Below are positions 48,598 through 55,737 of a stretch of 64,000 bases of DNA, one piece after another. Made by a program: the position numbers and the translations under genes. Within the stretch, counting starts at the first letter, position 1. Each line of letters opens with the position of its first letter. Source of the DNA: Phycisphaerales bacterium UBA854 (lineage in GTDB: Bacteria > Planctomycetota > Phycisphaerae > Phycisphaerales > SM1A02); contig DBGM01000037.1 in the NCBI GenBank assembly GCA_002295885.1, forward strand, positions 6,732 through 70,731, in the 5' to 3' direction. The notes under the pieces were generated by a model that was not told the DNA's origin, searched no databases, and worked only from the letters and a program-made list of their open reading frames with translations.

Positions 48598-49365
48598 TCA
48601 CGCCCGGTTTGCGGGGGTGGATCTCGGTTGTGCAGCCTCGGCCGCGGAGGTCAGCAGGGTGCCGATCGGTTCGCCGTCGATCACCCGCTTGATGTTGCCG
48701 TGCTGCTTGAAGTCGAAGACCACCACGGGAAGATTCCGCTCCATGCACATGGACAGGGCGGTCAGATCCATCACGCCCAACTGGCGTTCGAGGGCCTCCT
48801 GGTAGCTGAGCACGTCGTAGCGGGTGGCTGAGGCGTTCTTCGCAGGATCCGAGTCGTAGATGCCGTCGACCTTCGTCGCCTTCAGGAGGATGTCCACGTT
48901 GAGTTCGGTGGCCCGCAGCGAAGCACAGGTGTCGGTCGTGAAGAAGGGGTTTCCGGTGCCCGCGACCAGAATGATGATCCGGCCCTTCTCGAAGTGCCGG
49001 ATGGCCCGCTTCCGGATGAAGGGTTCCGCGATGGCGGGCACGTCGATCGCCGACATGACCCGTGCCTGGTGGCCGCAGGTCTCGATGGCCTCCTTCAGGG
49101 CCATACCGTTCATGATGGTTCCGAGCATGCCCATGTAGTCGGCGGTGGACTGGTCGATGTCGATCCGTTTCGACAGATCGGCGCCCCGGAGCATGTTGCC
49201 GCCGCCGACGACCACCGCGATCTGCGTCCCGGACTGGGCGGCGGACACGATCTCCTCGGAGATGGTTCTCAGTTCGTTGGCGTCGATGCCGAAGCCGCCC
49301 GGGGAGGAGAAGCTCTCTCCGCTGATCTTGAGGAGGACTCGCTTGTAGAACGGATGGTCTGGCAT
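48598..49365 (-). CDS. pyrH: UMP kinase
   Basis: PyrH phosphorylates UMP. The 255-residue amino-acid-kinase fold shows YKRVLLKISGESF, AVVVGGGNMLRG, DYMGMLGTIMNGMAL, RAIRHFEKGRIIILVAGTGNPFFTTDT and LKATKVDGIYDSDP. The ATG at 49365 begins the family sequence; upstream codons of the frame are not similar. It is divergent from the VWA operon with 138 bases between, and precedes frr. Confidence 0.95.
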   Translation of the reverse strand: MPDHPFYKRVLLKISGESFSSPGGFGIDANELRTISEEIVSAAQSGTQIAVVVGGGNMLRGADLSKRIDIDQSTADYMGMLGTIMNGMALKEAIETCGHQARVMSAIDVPAIAEPFIRKRAIRHFEKGRIIILVAGTGNPFFTTDTCASLRATELNVDILLKATKVDGIYDSDPAKNASATRYDVLSYQEALERQLGVMDLTALSMCMERNLPVVVFDFKQHGNIKRVIDGEPIGTLLTSAAEAAQPRSTPANRA

Positions 49366-49476
49366 GCTGGGCACCTTGTTCGAACAGGCATTGGACCCTC
49401 TCGGGCGGGCAGGGTCAAGCAGGATCCGGATTGTCTCCACGGATCCGGAACGGTCCGTACCGGCGGTCGAATCCGG

Positions 49477-49482
49477 TATATC
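49477..49482 (+). promoter_or_regulatory. -10 box (TATATC) for the VWA-ExbBD operon
   Basis: CCGGTATATC lies 21 bases before the VWA ATG (49504). It is the only promoter-like element upstream of the eight overlapping genes. No -35 is evident. Confidence 0.4.
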
Positions 49483-49503
49483 CTTCATTCAGGACCCCGT
49501 TTC

Positions 49504-50493
49504 ATGCATGAGCGACAGACAACCAGGGGGGGCGATTTGCCGGTCGACGGCTCGCTTGCCGCCCAGGTGCAGGAGGTGCGGCAGCAGCAGAAGCTGCTTC
49601 GCCAGGCCCGACTCCGCAATCTCCTTCTGTGGGCGGTCCTGCTGTCGATTCTGTTCCACATCGGACTCATGATCTGTCTGCATCTGATCGAGCGGGCTCG
49701 TGTCCAGCCGCCGGTCCAGGAGTTCCAGGTGTCCATCGCCTCGCTGCTGCCCGAGGAGGAGCTCACCGACCTGCCCGACAGCACCCTCCAGCAGCCGGCG
49801 GAATCCACGCTGGACAGCCTCGATGATCTGCTGGATTCCACCGAGCAGGGCGCTCTGACCGCCGATTCGAGTGCGGCCGAACTCGAGTTCACCGGTGTCG
49901 GAGCGACGCCGACCCTGGGGGGGGCGGGCGCCCGTGGAAACGTCGAGGGACTCGGGGGATCCGGTGCAGCGGGTTCCTTCTTCGGCATCACCACCGCCGG
50001 CCGTCGGTTCGCCTACATCGTGGACCGGTCCGGTTCCATGGAAGGGGACCGGATGAAGGAGGCGAAGAAGGAACTGCTTCGTTCCATCCGCAGCCTTCCC
50101 GACTACGCCAAGTTCTACATCGTGTTTTACGGCGGATCGATCGAGGAGCCGGAGATGCAGGAGTCCTGGCTCATGGCGAGGTCGCCGATCATCAACGGCG
50201 TGTCCGAGTGGATCCGTCGTCTGAATGCCGCCGGGGGGACGATCCCGCTTCCCGCCTTCCGCCGCGTCTTCGGTCTGGAGGAGCGCCCCGATGTGATCTT
50301 CTTCCTCACCGACGGCGACATCACCTCGATGTCGGCGCAGCAGGTCGCGGAGCTGAACGACCGCGGGCTGCGCACGGTGATTAATACGATCGCCTTCGGA
50401 GACGACGCCAGCCAGGATCTTCTGGTCCAGATCGCACAGGACTCCGGTGGCGTCTATCGATTCGTCGACACCAGCAAGGGGCGACGCCCATGA
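49504..50493 (+). CDS. membrane-anchored von Willebrand factor A protein
   Basis: The protein has 329 residues. A basic cytoplasmic N-terminus and one membrane helix (about 39-60) lead to an acidic Ser/Leu-rich linker, a Gly-rich segment (GGAGARGNVEGLGGSGAAGSF) and a VWA domain. The metal-ion-dependent adhesion site is complete: D174-x-S176-x-S178 (VDRSGSM), a Thr in AAGGTIPLPA and Asp270 in FLTDGD. The topology resembles TonB/TolA-like bitopic proteins, so it could couple to the ExbB/ExbD subunits encoded downstream. It is the first of eight overlapping genes and overlaps the next by 4 bases. Confidence 0.85.
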   Translation: MHERQTTRGGDLPVDGSLAAQVQEVRQQQKLLRQARLRNLLLWAVLLSILFHIGLMICLHLIERARVQPPVQEFQVSIASLLPEEELTDLPDSTLQQPAESTLDSLDDLLDSTEQGALTADSSAAELEFTGVGATPTLGGAGARGNVEGLGGSGAAGSFFGITTAGRRFAYIVDRSGSMEGDRMKEAKKELLRSIRSLPDYAKFYIVFYGGSIEEPEMQESWLMARSPIINGVSEWIRRLNAAGGTIPLPAFRRVFGLEERPDVIFFLTDGDITSMSAQQVAELNDRGLRTVINTIAFGDDASQDLLVQIAQDSGGVYRFVDTSKGRRP

Positions 50494-51617
50494 ACCCCGC
50501 CGTGCTCGTCGTCGCCCTGGCCCTGCTCGCCGCGGACGAAATCCGTCCTCGCGGTGGGGACCCCGTCATCGAATGCTCGGTCACCCGGGTGGACGAGGAC
50601 GGTGTCCGGTTCACGCGCGGCGAGGAACTACCCGTCACGATGTCGTGGGATCGCATCGCGGATGTGCGACTCGAGGACGATCGGATCCCGCGTCTGGCGG
50701 AGCATCTGGAGACCGCCCGCCAGCTCTGGAGGGCCCGGGTTCGACTGGAACGGGGAGACGTCGGGCTCGCCGAACCGATCTTCGAACTGCTGTTCCCCGA
50801 CTTCGTCGGTCGTTCCAGCGAGACCGCTCTGGTGGTGGCCGAGGGGCTGCTTCGCTGTCGCCTGATGCGGGGGGAGATCGACTCCGCTCTGCTGCCGGCG
50901 TTGGAGGTGGCACGACTGCGGCGGGCCGGCATCGATACCGCGAGCTACCGGACGCTCCAGCCGCCCTCGCAGGGAGGCACCAATTCCGGATTGACGCACC
51001 TGTGGGATGAACGCACGGGGCTCTGTCCGTACTTGCCTCCGGCCTGGGTCGGTAACGCGGGGCTGCGTTCCCGCGTCGCCGAACTGGATCAATGGGATGC
51101 AGGCGACGATGCCCAACTGCGGGCGATCGCCGATCTCTACGCCGGGACCATCCGCCGGTCGCTGGGGGAGGAGGTCCCTCCGGTGGATCTCGATGCTCCC
51201 GGATTCCAGGAACAACCCGGGGTGCTGCTTCTGGGGATGCTTTCCAACGCGCAGCATCACGATCCCGACGTGCGGGCTTCGGCCCGGCGGGCGATGGAGT
51301 CCGGCCTGGCCGCCATGTCGCCGTGGGCGGAGTGCTGGACTCGCTACCAGTTGGGCTGCTCCATGATCATGGAGACCGGAACCGGCCAGCAGCGCCGGGG
51401 CCTGCTCTCCCTCTCCCACGTACCGGCCCGGTGGGACCAGTCGCAGCCGTACCTGTCCGGACTGGCCATGGCAGTGATGGCCCGGCATTTCGAGTCGATG
51501 GGCGAGGCGGACGCCGCCCACCGGCTGCGGACCGATCTTCGACGATTGCATTCCGGCCACCCGGTGCTACGCCGGGGTGTCCCGGACCAACATCCAGAGA
51601 ACAAGGAGGCTCCATGA
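50490..51617 (+). CDS. secreted protein of unknown function in VWA-ExbBD operon
   Basis: This 375-residue protein has a short N-terminal hydrophobic signal (AVLVVALALLAADE). I do not recognise a family. The first part has beta-strand pattern VIECSVTRVDEDGVRFTRG, like the small beta modules of secreted planctomycete proteins. The rest is helical with Leu/Arg-rich repeats suggestive of TPR- or HEAT-like packing (LARALLxR-type stretches such as LWRARVRLERGDVGLAEPIFELLFP). It overlaps both neighbours by 4 bases and is presumably part of the same complex or pathway. Confidence 0.75.
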   Translation: MNPAVLVVALALLAADEIRPRGGDPVIECSVTRVDEDGVRFTRGEELPVTMSWDRIADVRLEDDRIPRLAEHLETARQLWRARVRLERGDVGLAEPIFELLFPDFVGRSSETALVVAEGLLRCRLMRGEIDSALLPALEVARLRRAGIDTASYRTLQPPSQGGTNSGLTHLWDERTGLCPYLPPAWVGNAGLRSRVAELDQWDAGDDAQLRAIADLYAGTIRRSLGEEVPPVDLDAPGFQEQPGVLLLGMLSNAQHHDPDVRASARRAMESGLAAMSPWAECWTRYQLGCSMIMETGTGQQRRGLLSLSHVPARWDQSQPYLSGLAMAVMARHFESMGEADAAHRLRTDLRRLHSGHPVLRRGVPDQHPENKEAP

Positions 51618-52315
51618 GCGATCTGATTCCCATGCTGCTGGGCATGGCGGCGGGCGACGCGCCCAAGACGTGGTGGGACACCGTCCTGAAAGGAGGGACG
51701 GTCGGCTTCATCATCATCATCCTGAGCATCGTCGCCCTGGGGCTGGTGGTCTACCATTTCATTCAGATCCGTCGCAGTGCCGTCCTCCCGGACGGTCAGC
51801 TCGAGGAGCTCGAGCAGCGGATGTCGGCCGGAAACATCGATGGTGCCTTGGAGTACTGCCTCGATCCGGTGCACGATTCGTTTCTCACCCGGGTGCTCGG
51901 AGCGGGGCTGCTTCGGTACCAGCGTTCCGCCTTCGGGGTGTTTGAGATCAAGAACGCCATCGAGGAGGCCGGTGAGGACCAGACGGCCCGGCTCTACCGG
52001 ACGACCGACGGTCTGGGCGTGATCGGTACGATCTCGCCGCTGCTGGGTCTGCTGGGAACGGTGATCGGCATGGTCGGTGCGTTCGATTCGGTATCCCGCA
52101 GCGCAGGATCCAACTACGAGGAGCTGGCCTCGAACATCAGCCTGGCTCTGGTCACGACCCTGATGGGCCTCATCCTCGCCATTCCCTGCGTGGCCTTGTA
52201 CACCTATTTCCGCAACCGCATCGATTCGCTCGCCTCCGAGTCGGCCCGTGAGATCGATCGTCTGCTCCTGCATCTGGAGGAGGGCGGCGGCCGTTCCGCC
52301 GGATCCGCTCCGTGA
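51614..52315 (+). CDS. MotA/TolQ/ExbB-type proton channel subunit
   Basis: The protein has 233 residues, with three membrane helices at about 29-49, 134-156 and 174-196. The diagnostic second-helix segment IGTISPLLGLLGTVIGMVGAF and third-helix SLALVTTLMGLILAIPCVALY are clear. A long cytoplasmic loop lies between helices 1 and 2, as in ExbB/TolQ. Together with ExbD-type subunits it should form a proton-driven stator. It starts by a 4-base overlap with AAGGAGG upstream. Confidence 0.92.
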   Translation: MSDLIPMLLGMAAGDAPKTWWDTVLKGGTVGFIIIILSIVALGLVVYHFIQIRRSAVLPDGQLEELEQRMSAGNIDGALEYCLDPVHDSFLTRVLGAGLLRYQRSAFGVFEIKNAIEEAGEDQTARLYRTTDGLGVIGTISPLLGLLGTVIGMVGAFDSVSRSAGSNYEELASNISLALVTTLMGLILAIPCVALYTYFRNRIDSLASESAREIDRLLLHLEEGGGRSAGSAP

Positions 52316-52752
52316 GATTTCGAGGACGCACAGCCCGGTCCCGGTCGCTCATGGTCGAACTGACTCCGATGATCGACGTGGTGTTCCTGCTCATCGTGTT
52401 CTTCATGGTGACGTCCGAGTTCGCACGGGATGTGCGGGCGGACCTGGAACTGCCGCAGCTCGAAGGAGAGCAGCGTCCCGAGCCCGAGGAGGCGGGGCTG
52501 ATCATCAACATTCGTGCGGACGGAGCCATCGTGCTTTCGGTCTCCGACGAACCGATGGATCTGATCGAACTCGGAGTGCGGCTGCGTGCCGTCTTCAGCG
52601 AAGAGGGGGCCAGTGAGGCGAGGGTGCTGGTGCGGGCCGATGCCCGTGCATCCACCACCCGGCTCAACGAGGTCGTTCGGCTGCTGCATGATGCCGGTGT
52701 CGGCTCGACCAGGATGGGAACCGAGGTGCCGTCGGAGCGGTCTGCTCCATGA
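52312..52752 (+). CDS. ExbD/TolR-type subunit 1
   Basis: This 146-residue bitopic protein has a basic N-terminus, one membrane helix (about 18-36) with the essential proton-carrying Asp22 in TPMIDVVFLLIVFF, and a periplasmic domain with LIINIRADGAIVLS and VLVRADARASTTRLNEVVRLLHDAG. It starts with GTG overlapping the ExbB stop by 4 bases and overlaps the second ExbD by 4. Confidence 0.92.
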   Translation: MRFRGRTARSRSLMVELTPMIDVVFLLIVFFMVTSEFARDVRADLELPQLEGEQRPEPEEAGLIINIRADGAIVLSVSDEPMDLIELGVRLRAVFSEEGASEARVLVRADARASTTRLNEVVRLLHDAGVGSTRMGTEVPSERSAP

Positions 52753-53171
52753 GATTCCAGAAGCGAAGGTCGCGGGTACGGGTCGATCGACTGACGATGA
52801 ATCTCGCCAGCATGATCGATGTGACCTTCCTGCTGCTGGTGTATTTCATCGTGAGCACCGTGATGGCCCGACCGGAAGACCAGCTCACGTCCGCGATCCA
52901 GACCCGTGATGCGGAGAGTGCCGGAGCGGAAATCGACTACCAGCCACAGGTCGTGGAAGTGGTCGCCATCGACGGAGTACCGTTCTACGTGATCGGAAAT
53001 CGTCGCCTCGGGGATCTGGCCGGACTGCGGAGGGTGCTCGAGGATCTGCCCACCGAGCTGGGGGTCTTCATCCGGGTCTCCGCCGACCTTCCCGTCGACT
53101 TCGCACTTGCGGCCGTCCAGGCCGCCCGGGACGCAGGATTCGAGCAGGTGACCTATGTGCCGCAGGACTAG
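52749..53171 (+). CDS. ExbD/TolR-type subunit 2
   Basis: This second, divergent ExbD-like protein has 140 residues, with membrane helix at about 20-38 and the conserved Asp24 in ASMIDVTFLLLVYF. The periplasmic part has VVEVVAIDGVPFYVIGNRRL and VFIRVSADLPVDFALAAVQAARDAGF. Two ExbD genes in tandem suggest a heteromeric D pair. It overlaps the TPR gene by 17 bases. Confidence 0.9.
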   Translation: MRFQKRRSRVRVDRLTMNLASMIDVTFLLLVYFIVSTVMARPEDQLTSAIQTRDAESAGAEIDYQPQVVEVVAIDGVPFYVIGNRRLGDLAGLRRVLEDLPTELGVFIRVSADLPVDFALAAVQAARDAGFEQVTYVPQD

Positions 53172-55737
53172 TCGATGGGTCGTCATCCTGCTGGCCTGTC
53201 TCGCGGCCGGAGCGGCCAGAGGCGATGACGTGGCCCTCTTCCTCGAGGCGCGGGGGTTCGATCGGCTTCTGGTGCTGCATCTCGAGGAGCAGTTGGACGA
53301 TCTTGTCGGGGAGGATCGATCGGATGCGGCGAGACGTCTGGCACGGCTGTACGCACAGCTGCTGATGGTGACGGACGATCCCGTGGAACGGACCTACCTC
53401 GAGACCCGCGGCATGCAGTTGATCGAAGGGATTCCCGCGGGGGAAGTCGACGATCTGCGGGTCGAACTGCTCAACGGACGGTACCTGGTCGCCGAGGACA
53501 TCGCCGAACGTCACCGTCTCCGCCTCGACGATCTGGGGGAGACGCAGCGGGCCATCGAGATTCTCGACCGGCTGCTCGAGGAGCTGGAGGGCATCCGAAT
53601 CCGCGCTCTCAAGCAGACGGAGGATCTCGGGCGGGCGATCGAACGCGGTACGCCGTTTCGTTCCACGTCGCGTCGCGAAAAGCTGCTGCGCAAGGAGCAG
53701 CTGTTGCGACGGGTCGACTACCTCCTGGGCTGGGCGTACTACTACCGGGCGTGGCTCTCCGACGATCCCTTGACGGCTGAGCGGGCGGAAACCGCCTTCT
53801 CCACGTTGCTGGAGCTCGAGCCGGGTTCGATCCGGCCGGAATACGTCTCCCGGGATCTCCGCAGTCGCGAGATCGTGGCGTGGTCGATCCTCGGCATGGC
53901 CGCCAGTCGGGGCATGACCCAGACGGCGGCCTCATCGATCAGCCAGTGGTTCGACCTCCTCGAAGACGACACGGTGCCGGATTCCATCCGGACGATCCTG
54001 CCGGGGTGGCGTCTCGCCGTGCTGCTCGACAACGGCCGGTACGACGAAGCCGCGGCACGGCTGGATTCGATCGAAGGCGACGGAACCGTGGCTCCGACGT
54101 CCTGGTGGCGGATGGCGGCCGTGCATGCTCTGGATGCACCAGATTCCGCGTCGTCACGTCGTCTGGCGGATCGATCGATTGCCGAACTTGCCGCCCGCAA
54201 TGCCCTGAACCACTTGTACGACCTCGTCGAGCGATACGGAGACATGCTCTCGGATCGGGACGGATTCGCGATCTCCTACGCCCGGGGCGTGTTGCTCTTC
54301 GAGGAGGCCAAGGCGCTGGCGGGCGACGGGGAGGCCGCCCCCGACGATGCGACGCGGACCGCGTGGCGCGAGGCGGGGCTTCAACTCGACGCCGCACTCA
54401 ATGCATCGGATGGAGCCCGTTGGGGATCCGCTCAGATCGCCTGCGGTGCCTTGCTGGGGTGGTGTCGATACCTCGAAGGAAGCTACGAAACGGCCCGAGA
54501 TCGCTTCCTCTGGGTTCTGGAGCAGCCCGAACCGACGCGGCACGAAGAGGCTCTCTGGATGGCGATCGTCTGCCAGGACCGGCTGGTGCGTTCGGAATCG
54601 GACGGGGCATCGGCCCAGCGGCTCGAGGATCTGGTCGACCGGTATCTGGCGAGATTTCCCGGGGGTGCCCGCTCGGGTGAACTCGTGGTTCGCCGTTCGG
54701 ATCTCACTGAACCCTCGTTCGATGCGGTGGACGCACTGCTGGAAATCGGTGAGGACGACGCCGTGTGGGATCGAGCCCAGCAGCAGGCGGCACGGATGCT
54801 GTACCGGTTGTACTCCGAAGCGACCGGCGATGGAGTCACGGAACCCGGCAGTCGCTACCTGTCGACGGCGGTGCCCCTGCTCATGCGTGATCTGGAACTG
54901 GGTCGGTCCGACCCCGAAGCGGCCGGGCGGGCCGTGGCCCGCAGCCGACGTGTTCTGGAGGTGGCACTGGACCAGCGTCTGTTGCGACTGGTCGCCGCTT
55001 CGACGGTGCTCGACGAATGCCTGGAACCTCGACTGGTGGTCGAGCCGCCGGAGGGGTATGCGCAGGAAATGGGGTATCGCAGTGTGCAGTTGGCATTGCA
55101 GCAAAGCCGAATCGAAGCGGCCGCGGCGGCGGTGGATGAACTGGTTCTCAGCGATCCGGGCGGACTCTGGACCCGTCGCGCCGTCCGGGAACTCTTCCGG
55201 CGTTCGCTTGCGGAGTGGAAGCAGGCCGGCCCCGACGCGGATCGTCGCGACGATTCACTGCGACTCATCCGATTCGGCCGACTCATTCTCGACGAACATT
55301 CGACGATTGCGGAAGCCTTTGAACAGCCCGGGCTGGTGGCGGTGGCATCCGCCGTCGCGGCCGCCGAGCTCGATCTCTGGCTGCGTGGAGGTGATGCGAC
55401 AACCGCACGTCAGGCCTGGCTTCTGTACGGCGATCTGCTTTCGGTCCACCCCAGGAATCAATCATTCCTGCGTGGAAGAGGTCTTCTTGCGGTTTCGCAG
55501 GATGACCGTGAAGAGGGCATTCGATGCTGGCGTCTGCTGGTGAGCGGCACGGCGTCGGGGAGTGAAGCCTGGTTCGAAGCGAGGGTGAATCTGCTGGAAC
55601 TGCTTTCGGCTCTGGATCCCGATCATGTCCGCGGAGTCCTGCAGCAGCATCTGGTGCTGTTTCCCGAATGGGGGCCGGAACCCTGGGGAGGGCGGTTGCG
55701 TGCGGTCCGTGACCGTCTGGGGGGTGGAGCTCCATGA
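53155..55737 (+). CDS. large secreted TPR-rich protein
   Basis: This 860-residue protein has a signal peptide (WVVILLACLAAGAARGDD) and an almost wholly helical body. TPR-like pairs can be read in several places, for example LLGWAYYYRAWLSDDPLTAE with AETAFSTLLELEPGS, GALLGWCRYLEGSYETARD and ALWMAIVCQDRLV. No catalytic motif is visible. A periplasmic scaffold for the ExbB/ExbD/VWA assembly is a reasonable guess from the operon. The start overlaps the second ExbD by 17 bases; the stop overlaps the next start by 4. Confidence 0.82.
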   Translation: MCRRTSRWVVILLACLAAGAARGDDVALFLEARGFDRLLVLHLEEQLDDLVGEDRSDAARRLARLYAQLLMVTDDPVERTYLETRGMQLIEGIPAGEVDDLRVELLNGRYLVAEDIAERHRLRLDDLGETQRAIEILDRLLEELEGIRIRALKQTEDLGRAIERGTPFRSTSRREKLLRKEQLLRRVDYLLGWAYYYRAWLSDDPLTAERAETAFSTLLELEPGSIRPEYVSRDLRSREIVAWSILGMAASRGMTQTAASSISQWFDLLEDDTVPDSIRTILPGWRLAVLLDNGRYDEAAARLDSIEGDGTVAPTSWWRMAAVHALDAPDSASSRRLADRSIAELAARNALNHLYDLVERYGDMLSDRDGFAISYARGVLLFEEAKALAGDGEAAPDDATRTAWREAGLQLDAALNASDGARWGSAQIACGALLGWCRYLEGSYETARDRFLWVLEQPEPTRHEEALWMAIVCQDRLVRSESDGASAQRLEDLVDRYLARFPGGARSGELVVRRSDLTEPSFDAVDALLEIGEDDAVWDRAQQQAARMLYRLYSEATGDGVTEPGSRYLSTAVPLLMRDLELGRSDPEAAGRAVARSRRVLEVALDQRLLRLVAASTVLDECLEPRLVVEPPEGYAQEMGYRSVQLALQQSRIEAAAAAVDELVLSDPGGLWTRRAVRELFRRSLAEWKQAGPDADRRDDSLRLIRFGRLILDEHSTIAEAFEQPGLVAVASAVAAAELDLWLRGGDATTARQAWLLYGDLLSVHPRNQSFLRGRGLLAVSQDDREEGIRCWRLLVSGTASGSEAWFEARVNLLELLSALDPDHVRGVLQQHLVLFPEWGPEPWGGRLRAVRDRLGGGAP